The notes: generated by a model not told the origin, from the sequence alone. 40,014 bases of DNA from Nitrospirota bacterium (GCA_013152195.1 JAADGU010000012.1:1-40014), one strand, 5' to 3'; shown: positions 24,666-33,687, counted from the stretch's first letter. Program-made: numbers and translations.

Positions 24666-25017
24666 GGATTATACCTGCAGTTTTTTATTTGTATATACCC
24701 GAACCCGGAGATAAACAGTTTTTGGATGTGATATGTTTATGGTTTTTTATCACTGGACCCCGGTATTACAAGGGTTATGTAATGATAACAGCTTCTTGAC
24801 ATCAGAAAACCAATATGATACCTTACATTCTAAATATATATCCACTTTTTTTCTGTTATTTATCAGAGTTTGTTGGATATACACATAGGATTCAGGCATA
24901 TATGCTTTCATGGGTTTATTCCAGGATTTTTAAAAATCAATCTGGATAAATATAGTATATCATATCAGCTCTTCATCTATACGGTTTACTGTTGTCAGAA
25001 CAACAGAATAAATATAA
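24666..25017. promoter_or_regulatory. Divergent AT-rich regulatory spacer, Crp/Fnr gene versus CHASE2 cyclase
   Basis: These 352 bases contain no supported gene. A consensus -35 TTGACA lies at 24796-24801, with a weak -10 (TACCTT at 24819) 17 bases on, pointing toward the cyclase. An inverted repeat TATATCCA/TGGATATA (24837-24844 / 24874-24881) could be an operator. No good TGTGA-N6-TCACA or TTGAT-N4-ATCAA site was found. On the minus strand TATAAT ends two bases before the Crp/Fnr ATG. Confidence 0.4.
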
Positions 25018-27276
25018 ATGTCTAAATTACTGAAATCAGTTGTCCTGGGATTGGTTGTGGGTTTACTGGGCATTATCCTTAGCCTGAGCTCTTTTGGCCA
25101 TGAACTTGAAGAAAATCTTGGCCTTGGTCTGCTCTTTAAGCTGAGAGGGAAAAGGGATGCCCCTTCAGATGTTATAGTTGTCAATATTGACAGGGCATCT
25201 TCTGACAGGATGAACCTGCCGAAACGTCCCGTTGAATGGCCCCGTGCACTCCATGCCAGGCTTATAGATAATTTGCTCAGAGAAGGAGCGGAAGTTATAG
25301 TCTTTGATGTGACATTTGACAAAGAGAGCGATCCGGTAAATGACCGTATCTTTGCACAGGCAGTCCGCAAGGCCCGCAATGTTGTATTCTGTGAGTTTCT
25401 CAAGAAAGAGGTTGTTCCCTTTGGCGAACTGGATGGATATCATTCCGGAAAACTGGATATTGAAGAGTTGGTTCCGCCAATTCCCCTCCTTGCAGAGAAT
25501 GCTGCCGCTGTGGCACCTTTCCCTTTGCCCAAACTGCCCTTTCGTGTCAACCAGTACTGGACATTCAAGACATCTGCCGGCGATACCCCGACTTTACCGG
25601 TTGCAGCATTTCAGATCTATGGATTTCAGGTCTACAACGAATTTATTGAGCTGCTGAAAAAAAACTATACAGGTGAGAAAGATATACTCTCCATTCAGAA
25701 GGATGAACTTGTAGGTTCCGGCAGGGTTGTTGAATTCATGATGACTCTCAGGGATATTTTTCGTAAGGATCCAGCAATGGCAGACAGGATGTTTGCAGAG
25801 TTAAAAAACTCGAAAACATTTGCAGCAGACATGCGCAAGAGGCAGATTCTGACATCCCTGATAGAAATGTACCAGGCCCCGGACAGCCAGTACCTCAACT
25901 TTTACGGTCCTTCCAGTACCATTACAACTGTGCCGTATCATCAGGTGCTTTATATGAGTAACGATCTGGATACCGGCACAAGGGAGATTGATTTCAGGGG
26001 TAAAGTCGTATTTGTAGGACAGGCAGAGACCCAGCCATACCTGCAGAAAGACGGTTTTTATACTGTTTTTAGCACTGCTGATGGTTTGGACCTTAATGGT
26101 GTCGAGATTGCAGCCACAGCATTTGCAAATATTCTTGAGGGTCTGCATGTCACACCCCTCAGGATGCCTTCGCTTCTTGGCTTGATCCTGATTTTCGGAT
26201 TGTTCCTGGGATTGACTGCCTTTCTCCTCCCCTCCATCCCGGCGATTATGATCATAACCGGCATTAATGCATTATATCTTTACTTTGCTCTTTATCAGTT
26301 CAGGATGGAGGGGGGCTGGTACCCCCTTGTGGTGCCATGCCTGTTACAGTCACCTGCATCTTTTTTTGGTGCTGTTATCTGGAAGTATGTTGATACAGGC
26401 AGGGAACGGCAAAAAATAAGAAAGGCCTTCAGCTACTACCTGCCTGAAGATATTGTTGATACGTTAATAACGAATATCGGCGATGTCAGGGCAAGTACCC
26501 AGATTGTAAACGGGACATGTCTGTATACCGATCTGGAGCAGTATACTGCGCTGTCTGAAACAATGGAACCGGAAGAGCTGAGCAGTTTCGTCAAGCAATA
26601 TTATGAGACTATTTTTGGTCCGGTAAAACGATATGGTGGTGTTATTTCCAATGTCGTTGCTGATTCAATGCTGGCATTATGGGTCTCCGCTCTGCCAGAT
26701 GATCCGCAAAGGAAGAAAGCCTGTCTTGCAGCACTTGATTTGGCAGAGGCTGTTAAAGTGTTTAATCAATCCTCCAGTGATGTAAAAATATCAACGAGGA
26801 TAGGCTTGAATTTCGGCCGTTTTCTGCTCGGAAATATCGGTGCCATTGATCATTACGAGTACCGTCCTATTGGTGATATCGTTAACACGACGGCACGGAT
26901 AGAGGGTCTGAATAAACACCTGGGCACATATTTGCTGGCCTCGGAAGAGACAGTTGAAGGCGTCGGAGGGATTCTTATGAGAGAACTGGGTGTTTTTCTT
27001 TTGTACGGGAAGGCAAAACCAGTAAGGGTATTTGAATTGATATGCCGTACCGATAAAATGACAGAAGCTCAGCAGGAGCTGTGTTTAAGCTTTGCTGAAG
27101 CCCTTGATGCCTTCAGAAATCAGATGTGGGAAGATGCTGCAGAAAGGTTTAATGATATAATAAGAAAATACGGAAAAGACGGCCCGTCTCAATACTATCT
27201 GAACTTAATTCATAGTTGCAGGGAAAATCCTCCTGGAAAATCATGGGATGGTGTTATTTGTGTGGAAAAAAAATAG
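25018..27276 (+). CDS. CHASE2-domain class III nucleotide cyclase
   Basis: This 752-residue membrane protein begins with a membrane anchor (about 7-24) and an extracytoplasmic CHASE2 sensor (to about 380). Three close transmembrane helices follow (about 385-455), then a class III cyclase domain (about 490-680). The metal-binding aspartates D505 (LYTDLEQYT) and D549 (VVADSMLALW) and the N623/R627 pair (IVNTTARIE) are present. The usual adenine-selecting lysine is replaced by N545, and the partner residue is R616 (EYRPIGD), so substrate choice cannot be read from the standard rule. A short helical C-terminal tail resembles a TPR. It precedes the FecR-TPR-barrel gene by about 110 bases and faces a Crp/Fnr gene. 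The product may be cAMP. Confidence 0.92.
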   Translation: MSKLLKSVVLGLVVGLLGIILSLSSFGHELEENLGLGLLFKLRGKRDAPSDVIVVNIDRASSDRMNLPKRPVEWPRALHARLIDNLLREGAEVIVFDVTFDKESDPVNDRIFAQAVRKARNVVFCEFLKKEVVPFGELDGYHSGKLDIEELVPPIPLLAENAAAVAPFPLPKLPFRVNQYWTFKTSAGDTPTLPVAAFQIYGFQVYNEFIELLKKNYTGEKDILSIQKDELVGSGRVVEFMMTLRDIFRKDPAMADRMFAELKNSKTFAADMRKRQILTSLIEMYQAPDSQYLNFYGPSSTITTVPYHQVLYMSNDLDTGTREIDFRGKVVFVGQAETQPYLQKDGFYTVFSTADGLDLNGVEIAATAFANILEGLHVTPLRMPSLLGLILIFGLFLGLTAFLLPSIPAIMIITGINALYLYFALYQFRMEGGWYPLVVPCLLQSPASFFGAVIWKYVDTGRERQKIRKAFSYYLPEDIVDTLITNIGDVRASTQIVNGTCLYTDLEQYTALSETMEPEELSSFVKQYYETIFGPVKRYGGVISNVVADSMLALWVSALPDDPQRKKACLAALDLAEAVKVFNQSSSDVKISTRIGLNFGRFLLGNIGAIDHYEYRPIGDIVNTTARIEGLNKHLGTYLLASEETVEGVGGILMRELGVFLLYGKAKPVRVFELICRTDKMTEAQQELCLSFAEALDAFRNQMWEDAAERFNDIIRKYGKDGPSQYYLNLIHSCRENPPGKSWDGVICVEKK

Positions 27277-27385
27277 ATACAGTGTGTAATATAAGAGTAT
27301 TGGTTAATCGTTTCTGCGATGCAAAAGTTACAGTGAGGTCTTTTCCTCGAGTTTTAAAATGTTCCTTTTTAAGGAGGATATTTAT

Positions 27386-30300
27386 TTGAGACCGATTTTG
27401 CCCCGTCTTCTTATTTTGTTAACTCTTCTTTTTTTACTCCCGGTAATTATTCCCTCACATGCCATGGCTGCAGAGAAATGTGAGGTGTTGGTAGCAAAGG
27501 TGGTTTCTGTTCAGGGCATAGCTGAAGTCAGGAGAGCAGGGGGGATAGAGTGGAAACCCATTAGATTGAACAACACGTTTTGTCCCGGGGATATGATCCG
27601 TCTTAAGGAAGACAGCCGGGCATCCATTGTTCTGAGCAATGAAACCATTATCCGGCTTGACCAGAATACGACTATAACGTTCAGTGGGATTGAGAAGAAA
27701 GAGACCTCCCTGCTTGACCTTATAAAAGGGGCCGTTCATTTCCTGAGCCGTGTTCCCAGAACTCTCAAGGTTATCACCCCTTATGTGAATGCTTCAGTAG
27801 AGGGTACGGAATTCCTGGTTAGAGTAGACAAGGGTAAAACCTTCCTGTCGGTCTTTGAAGGGAAGGTCCTGGCCTCAAACAGTTCAGGAAGTCTGGTGTT
27901 GACAGGTGGCCAGTCGGCCGTTGCAGAAGAGGGGAGGGCTCCGGTACTGAAAGTTGCTGTTAATCCCAGGGATGCAGTACAATGGGCGCTCTATTACCCT
28001 CCTATTGTGGAGTATCCCGAGAAAATAACTGAAGACGAAAGGAATCCGTTGTACCTGACTTACCGGGCTTCGTTGATGCTTTCTGTAGGCCGTGTTGAAG
28101 AGGCACGCAGATATATCGAGCGGGCATTGTCTCTGGAGCCTGAAAACAGTCAGGCCATTGCACTTCAGTCTGTTATTTCTGTTGTGCAGAATGACAAGGA
28201 ACGTGCCCTTGTCCTTGCACAGAAGGCTGTTAATGCCGATCCCTCATCAGCTGCAGCACTTATCGCCCTTTCTTATGCACAGCAGGCAAACTTCGATCTT
28301 AAGGGGGCTCTGAAAAGCCTCCGGAAGGCAGTGGAGACTGAACCTGAAAACAGTCTTGCCTGGGCACGTCTGTCAGAGATGTGGCTGTCTTTCGGATATC
28401 TTGACAAGTCTCTTGAGGCAGCACATAAAGCCGTTGAGTTGAACCCAAACCTGTCACGTACGCAAACAGTCCTTGGCTTCGCATACCTTGCACAGGTTAT
28501 GATTCAGGAGGCCAGGGATGTTTTTGAAAAGGCTATTGAACTGGACCAGGCTGATCCGCTTGCGCGTCTTGGTCTGGGACTGGCAAAAATCCGTCAGGGG
28601 TATCTGAAGGAAGGACGCAGGGAAATTGAGATTGCCGTAAGCCTGGATCCAAACCAGTCTATTATCAGGAGCTATCTCGGGAAGGCATACTATGAAGAAA
28701 AGCGGGAGAAGCTCTCAAAAGACCAGTACGGTGTAGCGAGGGAACTCGACCCCCTTGATCCCACCCCTTTCTTCTACGATGCGATTCTGAAACAGAGCAT
28801 TAATCGTCCGGTAGAGGCACTACATGATATGCAGGAAGCAATAGAGCTGAATGATAACCGGGCTGTATACCGTTCCAGGCTTCTGCTTGATGATGACCTT
28901 GCAGCACGCAGTGCAAGTATTGCCCGCATTTACAGTGACCTCGGGTTTCAGCGGCTTGCCCTTGTGGAGGGATGGAAATCGGTTAATACGGATCCAAAGA
29001 ACTACTCAGCACACAGGTTGCTGGCCGATACATATGCCTCACAGCCACGCCACGAGATAGCACGGGTCAGCGAACTCCTCCAGTCTCAACTGCTTCAACC
29101 TCTCAACATAACCCCGGTTCAACCACGGCTTGCTGAGAGCAATCTGTTTGTTTTTGATCGGGCCGGTCCGGGAGACCTGTCATTTAATGAATTTAATCCC
29201 CTTTTCAACCGGAACCGGTTAGCATTGCAGTTAAGTGGAGTTTACGGTGGAAATGCTACCTTCGGTGATGAAATTGTTGCATCAGGTGTATATGACAGGT
29301 TTTCCTTAAGCACGGGACAGTTCCATTACGAGACAGATGGATTCAGGAGAAATAATGATCTTCGGGAGGATATCTATAATATATTTGCCCAGTACAATAT
29401 CTCCTACAAGACAAGCATCCAGGCTGAATTCCGCTACAAGAAAAAGGAAAACGGGGACCTGTCACTCAACTTTGATCCTGATGCATTTTTTTCTTCCGGA
29501 AGAGAGGAGGAGGAGGGCACGTCAATACGTTTGGGTTTTCATCACAGTTTTACGCCAAACTCGGAAATAATAGCATCTGCTATCCATAAAAGTGCTGAAT
29601 ATGATTACTTTGTTTCCACTTCTGATCCTGTTGCCGGAGCACCAACGACAACGGAAGTCACACTTAACGCTAAAGATAGGGGCTACCTTTGGGAAATCCA
29701 GCACCTTTATAATGCAGAGCTGACACACATTATTAGTGGTTTAGGTTTCTTCAGCTCTGATGCTGAGAATAAAACAACGACTACTATCAAGATGCCCCCA
29801 CTTCCGGCGATCTCGCCTCCTGCAACATTTGAGCAGACCGATGTGCGCCACAGCAACCTTTATGTCTATTCACATATCAACTACCCCGATGCTGTAGTGT
29901 GGACCATCGGAGGAAGCGCTGATTTTTTTGATAACGAAACGATTGATAGAACCCAGTTTAATCCAAAGATTGGTATGACCTGGACCCTTCCGACCAACAC
30001 GACCCTCCGGGGTGCTGTCTTCAGGACATTAAAGAGACAGCTCATTTCGAACCAGACGATTGAGCCAACCCAGGTGGCAGGGTTCAATCAGTTTTTTGAT
30101 GACGCCAATGGAACGGATGCCTGGAGATATGGTGTTGCGATAGATCAGAAGTTCACCCGGAATATTTTTAGTGGCGCAGAGTTCTCCAGGCGTAAAATGG
30201 ATGTACCGTTTAAGATGCTGACAATCCTGCCACCTCCCTCCGAACCTGTTACTGAAAATAAAGTGGCGGATTGGGAAGAAGACATAGTTCGCGTTTATCT

Positions 30301-30715
30301 GTATCTGACACCTGCAAACTGGTTGGCAATCAGTGGCGAATACCAATATGAAGACTTCAAAAGAGACCTGGAATATTTCGGTCCTGAAGATATAGAACGT
30401 TTAAAAACCCGGAGATTGCCCTTGAGTCTCTCTTTTTTCGGTTCCAATGGCCTGACAACCGTAATTACAACAACTTACGTGGATCAGAAAGGGAAGTTTG
30501 TTAATCCCGTTAGCCTGGTATTATTTGAAGACAGTGACCGGTTCTGGGTTGTTGATGCGTCCATCAGATATCGATTACCTAAACGCTATGGTATAGTTTC
30601 AGTCGAAGCACGAAACCTGTTCAATGAAACATTCAAGTTCCAGGATACCGATTCTACAAATCCATCCATTTATCCGGAGCGATTAATACTGGCTAAAGTT
30701 ACATTGGCATTTTGA
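27386..30715 (+). CDS. FecR-TPR-outer-membrane beta-barrel fusion protein
   Basis: This protein of about 1109 residues has a signal peptide (LLILLTLLFLLPVIIP then cleavage after AMA, about residue 30). A FecR domain follows (about 40-140; VSVQGIAEVRRAGGIEW and VRVDKGKTFLSVFEGKVLAS). An array of TPR repeats spans about 215-560 (repeated ALxLxP-type units). A C-terminal region of alternating aromatic strands (about 600-1109) ends in a TonB-receptor-like barrel closing with the terminal phenylalanine. TTG at 27386 is taken as the start because AAGGAGG (27371-27377) precedes it by eight bases, whereas the ATG at 27359 is upstream of that site. It resembles surface assembly or export proteins. It follows a CHASE2 cyclase and precedes a small Cys/Trp peptide gene. 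Confidence 0.85.
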   Translation: MRPILPRLLILLTLLFLLPVIIPSHAMAAEKCEVLVAKVVSVQGIAEVRRAGGIEWKPIRLNNTFCPGDMIRLKEDSRASIVLSNETIIRLDQNTTITFSGIEKKETSLLDLIKGAVHFLSRVPRTLKVITPYVNASVEGTEFLVRVDKGKTFLSVFEGKVLASNSSGSLVLTGGQSAVAEEGRAPVLKVAVNPRDAVQWALYYPPIVEYPEKITEDERNPLYLTYRASLMLSVGRVEEARRYIERALSLEPENSQAIALQSVISVVQNDKERALVLAQKAVNADPSSAAALIALSYAQQANFDLKGALKSLRKAVETEPENSLAWARLSEMWLSFGYLDKSLEAAHKAVELNPNLSRTQTVLGFAYLAQVMIQEARDVFEKAIELDQADPLARLGLGLAKIRQGYLKEGRREIEIAVSLDPNQSIIRSYLGKAYYEEKREKLSKDQYGVARELDPLDPTPFFYDAILKQSINRPVEALHDMQEAIELNDNRAVYRSRLLLDDDLAARSASIARIYSDLGFQRLALVEGWKSVNTDPKNYSAHRLLADTYASQPRHEIARVSELLQSQLLQPLNITPVQPRLAESNLFVFDRAGPGDLSFNEFNPLFNRNRLALQLSGVYGGNATFGDEIVASGVYDRFSLSTGQFHYETDGFRRNNDLREDIYNIFAQYNISYKTSIQAEFRYKKKENGDLSLNFDPDAFFSSGREEEEGTSIRLGFHHSFTPNSEIIASAIHKSAEYDYFVSTSDPVAGAPTTTEVTLNAKDRGYLWEIQHLYNAELTHIISGLGFFSSDAENKTTTTIKMPPLPAISPPATFEQTDVRHSNLYVYSHINYPDAVVWTIGGSADFFDNETIDRTQFNPKIGMTWTLPTNTTLRGAVFRTLKRQLISNQTIEPTQVAGFNQFFDDANGTDAWRYGVAIDQKFTRNIFSGAEFSRRKMDVPFKMLTILPPPSEPVTENKVADWEEDIVRVYLYLTPANWLAISGEYQYEDFKRDLEYFGPEDIERLKTRRLPLSLSFFGSNGLTTVITTTYVDQKGKFVNPVSLVLFEDSDRFWVVDASIRYRLPKRYGIVSVEARNLFNETFKFQDTDSTNPSIYPERLILAKVTLAF

Positions 30716-30749
30716 TCCAATTTTGATAAGCCGTGGAGTTTTTCAGTTG

Positions 30750-30768
30750 CAGGGTTCTTGAGAACCTG
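30750..30768 (+). promoter_or_regulatory. Small hairpin between the barrel gene and the 71-residue gene
   Basis: CAGG-g-TTCT (30750-30758) pairs with AGAA-CCTG (30761-30768) around a two-base gap, giving eight pairs with one bulge. There is no T-run, so it is not a clear terminator. It may be an mRNA processing or stability site that sets a separate level for the small gene. Confidence 0.35.
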
Positions 30769-30797
30769 AATATTATTTCCATCAGAGGAGGTGTGTA

Positions 30798-31013
30798 ATG
30801 CCGAAGGTAGTCATGAGATTAGCAGTAATGGATAACGGAACGATTAAAGTAGAAAAAGGTGACATGGGAGTACCGGAGAAATTGACCAAACCTGCATTCA
30901 GGAAGAGCCTTCACGGAAAAAAGATGAAGAATGCTGAAAGCATCATGGTTCTTCAGAGCAATCCTTGCACCTGGGTGAATGCCCTTGGTACATGGTATTA
31001 CATCTGCTGGTAG
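30798..31013 (+). CDS. Small 71-residue protein with a Cys/Trp-rich C-terminal hairpin
   Basis: The gene has a very strong ribosome site (GAGGAGG, about five bases before the ATG) and its own terminator at 31072-31097, so it is probably highly expressed. The first 50 residues are lysine- and methionine-rich without a signal peptide or membrane helix. The tail has C57, W59, W66, Y67, Y68, C70 and W71 arranged as CTWV-NALG-TWYYIC-W, which could fold as a disulfide-closed tryptophan beta-hairpin. It follows the FecR-TPR-barrel gene by 82 bases. No family was recognised with certainty. It could be an exported surface peptide, a RiPP-like precursor or a conserved regulator; none is proven. Confidence 0.75.
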   Translation: MPKVVMRLAVMDNGTIKVEKGDMGVPEKLTKPAFRKSLHGKKMKNAESIMVLQSNPCTWVNALGTWYYICW

Positions 31014-31071
31014 CAATAAGTCAGATATCGATTATCCTTTTTTATAGTAATACTTGTCCAGTAAGTGGAGA

Positions 31072-31097
31072 AACCGGCCGAAAGGCCGGTTTTTTTT
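31072..31097 (+). terminator. Rho-independent terminator after the 71-residue gene
   Basis: AACCGGCC (31072-31079) pairs with GGCCGGTT (31084-31091) around a GAAA tetraloop and is followed by a run of T to 31097. This is a textbook intrinsic terminator, about 60 bases after the small gene stop. It also insulates the two-CW gene from the CHASE2-FecR unit. Confidence 0.93.
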
Positions 31098-31226
31098 GAC
31101 ACATGACGCCATCGGTTCCAGTTATCTGAGTACCTTCCCTCAATTATCCTTCTTTAAGTTAATGAATGCTTCTGCCAATGTGAATTTTACCTTTACTCCT
31201 CCTGAAGATAATGTTAAATTTATTTC

Positions 31227-31559
31227 ATGAAGGAAGACATAAAAGAAAATTGCTGGGAGTTCATGAGATGCGGGAGAGAACCCGGGGGAGTGCATGCAGA
31301 AGAACTTGGGGTCTGTCCGGTTACCACAGAAGTCTCTGCAGATGGTTTAAATGGTGGTGTCAATGGGGGAAGGGTCTGTTGGGTTATTGAAGACAATTGT
31401 TGTCGCGATGCACTTGAAAAGATTGGCAGGAGTAAGAAATCTTCCTGTATGAGATGTGAATTTCATATTCGTGTTAAATCTGAAGAAAGTATTCTGGATC
31501 TGTGTAACACAATCGGAAAGTATCTGACTGAAATTCATCCTGTTGAAGCCCTTTATTAG
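31227..31559 (+). CDS. Two-CW domain-type cysteine-rich small protein
   Basis: This 110-residue protein has the family pattern NCWEFMRCGREPGG near the N-terminus, GVCPVTTE, a GLNGGVNGGRVCW block, a vicinal Cys pair (NCC) and CMRCEFH near the C-terminus. The cysteines are spaced for metal binding, perhaps zinc or iron-sulfur. The family is often found next to or fused to signalling proteins in anaerobic bacteria; its function is unknown. The ATG at 31227 has no clear ribosome site. It lies alone between a terminator and the dapL-like gene. Confidence 0.8.
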   Translation: MKEDIKENCWEFMRCGREPGGVHAEELGVCPVTTEVSADGLNGGVNGGRVCWVIEDNCCRDALEKIGRSKKSSCMRCEFHIRVKSEESILDLCNTIGKYLTEIHPVEALY

Positions 31560-31680
31560 ATCAAGAAGCGGATGAGTTTCTGTTCGTTCTGACTGCATTT
31601 CATGAATCTGCCTGAATTTGGAAGTCCTGTATCCAGCTTTTAACTATTCCATGTTACAGAAAGCTGCTGGTCCCCGGAGG

Positions 31681-31708
31681 GTGAAAAGTATCCCTATTCT
31701 GGTATAAT
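31681..31708 (+). promoter_or_regulatory. Candidate sigma-70 promoter of the dapL-like gene
   Basis: GTGAAA (31681-31686, four of six matches) and a perfect TATAAT (31703-31708) are 16 bases apart. Transcription would begin near 31715, leaving a leader of about 65 bases before the start codon at 31782. Confidence 0.5.
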
Positions 31709-31735
31709 AATCTTTTTTTGGATACATATTCCGGG

Positions 31736-31763
31736 ATTGCGGGTTAAACCCGTGATGCGCAAT
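31736..31763 (+). promoter_or_regulatory. Leader hairpin upstream of the dapL-like gene
   Basis: ATTGCG (31736-31741) pairs with CGCAAT (31758-31763), and the enclosed GGGTT/AACCC can pair as a competing inner helix. It ends seven bases before the AAGGAGG ribosome site (31771-31777), so it could affect translation. It has no T-run and matches no riboswitch that was recognised. Confidence 0.35.
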
Positions 31764-31781
31764 TCAAATTAAGGAGGTACG

Positions 31782-32951
31782 ATGTCTATCAGAGTTGAAC
31801 TTGCTAACAGGATAAAGAATCTTCCGCCATATCTCTTTGCGCGGATCGACAGCATGAAGACAGAGGCAAAGAACAGGGGGGTGGACCTTATAGATATGAG
31901 TATTGGTGACCCTGATATGCCGACGCCGCAACATATTGTGGAGGCTATGAAGGTTGCCGTTGAAAAGCCGGAGCATCACAAGTACCCGTCTTATGACGGG
32001 ATGCCATCCTATAGAGAGGCTGTGTCGAGGTGGTATAGCCGGAGGTTCAACATTACCCTTGATCCTGCGCAGGAAGTCCTTTCCCTTATTGGTTCAAAGG
32101 AAGGTATAGGTCATATACCGCTTGCCTTTGTAAATCCAGGGGATGTTGTGCTCTGTCCCTCTCCCGGGTATCCTGTTTACTCGATAGCAACACTTTTTGC
32201 AGGTGGAGAGCCTTACTTTATGCCCCTGGTAGAGGAAAACGGATTTCTTCCAGACTTTTCGTCCATACCGGAAGAGGTTTTTAAGAGGACAAAGATTATG
32301 TTCCTTAACTACCCCAACAACCCTACCAGTGCCACTGCAGACAAGGACTTCTTCAGTGAGGCCATTGCTCTGGCATATAAATACAACATTATCATCTGTC
32401 ACGATGCCGCTTACTCCGAGATTTACTATGACAACAGGATGCCCGTAAGCTTTATGGAGGTCGAGGGTGCAAAAGAAGTGGGGATAGAGTTCCACTCCCT
32501 CTCCAAGACCTATAATATGACAGGATGGAGAATAGGGTTTGCCGTGGGCAACAGTGGAGTAATTGCAGGGCTTGGCAAGATAAAGACCAATCTGGACTCC
32601 GGTGTCTTTCAGGCAATACAGGAGGCATCCATAGTTGCCCTTGATACGGATGATAATCTGCTGTCATCAATAAGGGCAACTTATCAGGCAAGGAGGGATG
32701 TGCTTTTTGGGGGCCTCACGGAGATGGGGTTGAATGTAATCAGGCCTGATGCCACCTTCTACCTCTGGGCCAGGGTGCCTCAGGGGTTTACATCAGAGGA
32801 GTTTGTTGTGCATCTCCTTGACAGGACAGGGGTTCTCGGCACTCCTGGTAATGGCTTTGGTGATCCAGGGGCGGGATATATCAGGTTTGCCCTTACCGTG
32901 TCTGTAGAAAGGATTGGAGAAGCGGTTGAACGGATAAAAAAGGTGATATGA
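31782..32951 (+). CDS. dapL: LL-diaminopimelate aminotransferase-like class I/II aminotransferase
   Basis: This 389-residue PLP enzyme resembles DapL, which converts tetrahydrodipicolinate directly to LL-diaminopimelate for lysine and peptidoglycan. The fold-type I motifs are complete: DMSIGDPDMPTP, SIGSKEGI-type cofactor loop (LIGSKEGIGHIPLAFVNPGD), NYPNNPTSA, HDAAYSEI, the PLP lysine K242 in SLSKTYNMTGWRIGF, and a C-terminal RFALT arginine. A perfect AAGGAGG stands four bases before the ATG. Distinguishing DapL from other aspartate-type aminotransferases of this subgroup by eye is not absolute. folK follows 107 bases later on the same strand, with its own possible promoter. Confidence 0.88.
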   Translation: MSIRVELANRIKNLPPYLFARIDSMKTEAKNRGVDLIDMSIGDPDMPTPQHIVEAMKVAVEKPEHHKYPSYDGMPSYREAVSRWYSRRFNITLDPAQEVLSLIGSKEGIGHIPLAFVNPGDVVLCPSPGYPVYSIATLFAGGEPYFMPLVEENGFLPDFSSIPEEVFKRTKIMFLNYPNNPTSATADKDFFSEAIALAYKYNIIICHDAAYSEIYYDNRMPVSFMEVEGAKEVGIEFHSLSKTYNMTGWRIGFAVGNSGVIAGLGKIKTNLDSGVFQAIQEASIVALDTDDNLLSSIRATYQARRDVLFGGLTEMGLNVIRPDATFYLWARVPQGFTSEEFVVHLLDRTGVLGTPGNGFGDPGAGYIRFALTVSVERIGEAVERIKKVI

Positions 32952-33030
32952 CCTGAGTTGTTAGCCACCCCAAAATAGTAATGAGAGATGGCAAGGGACA
33001 GGTTTTCTCTCAGCCTTTCTGATTCATGAC

Positions 33031-33058
33031 TTGATAAATCGCTCAATTTAGGTATGAT
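33031..33058 (+). promoter_or_regulatory. Promoter-like boxes abutting the folK start codon
   Basis: TTGATA (33031-33036) and TATGAT (33053-33058) are 16 bases apart and near consensus, but the ATG of folK begins at 33059. Transcription from here would start after the ATG, so either the boxes are a chance match or the true start site lies upstream. Confidence 0.3.
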
Positions 33059-33511
33059 ATGACCACCATTTACATAGGCATCGGATCAAACCTCGGGGAC
33101 CGTGAAGGAAATTGTCTTAAGGCCCTGGAAGAACTGGAAAAGAGTGGGATAAAGGTTACGAAAAGGTCTTTCCTGTACGAGACAGAGCCCTGGGGAGTAA
33201 AAGATCAGCCAGGATTCATAAATATGGCTGTAGAGGCAGATACGGACCTGACACCTGGAGAAGTTTTAAGGGTATTTAAGGCGATAGAGAAGAAGCTTGG
33301 CAGGAGAGAAGCCCCAAGGTGGGGGCCAAGGATAGTTGACCTTGATATCCTGCTCTATGATGACCTGGTTGTAAATGAAACCAACCTCAGAATCCCCCAT
33401 CCACATATGCACGAGAGGGATTTTGTCCTAAAACCCCTTTCAGAAATAGCCCCCGAGGTAATACATCCTTTATTGAAGAAGACGGTCAGGGAGATGTTGT
33501 CAGAGGTTTAG
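33059..33511 (+). CDS. folK: 2-amino-4-hydroxy-6-hydroxymethyldihydropteridine pyrophosphokinase
   Basis: This 150-residue HPPK transfers pyrophosphate from ATP to the pterin precursor of folate. Diagnostic motifs are YIGIGSNLGDREGN at the N-terminus, SFLYETEPWGVKDQPGFINMAVE, RWGPRIVDLDILLYDD (metal-binding DxD) and IPHPHMHERDFVLKPLSEIAPE. Length is normal for the family. No Shine-Dalgarno is visible before the ATG, and no other folate gene is adjacent; the upstream neighbour is the dapL-like gene. The assignment is secure. Confidence 0.96.
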   Translation: MTTIYIGIGSNLGDREGNCLKALEELEKSGIKVTKRSFLYETEPWGVKDQPGFINMAVEADTDLTPGEVLRVFKAIEKKLGRREAPRWGPRIVDLDILLYDDLVVNETNLRIPHPHMHERDFVLKPLSEIAPEVIHPLLKKTVREMLSEV

Positions 33512-33687
33512 GCAGTCAAGGGACTTGGTGGCAGGTGCTGGCTGTAAGGCATGACATGGCCGAATTTCAGAAAAATTTCCGGGGTCTGACGGTCGATTGC
33601 TTCCGCGTTGATAAAAACATTGCCCACAGTATCAGGTTATCATTCTGGCTTAAAGGACTATTCAAAGTTTTCTGAAGTTCGGTTATG

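Noticed and set aside
27359..27385. ATG at 27359 as the start of the FecR-TPR-barrel gene
   Set aside because: The strong AAGGAGG lies downstream of this ATG and is spaced for TTG at 27386, which also gives a cleaner signal peptide.
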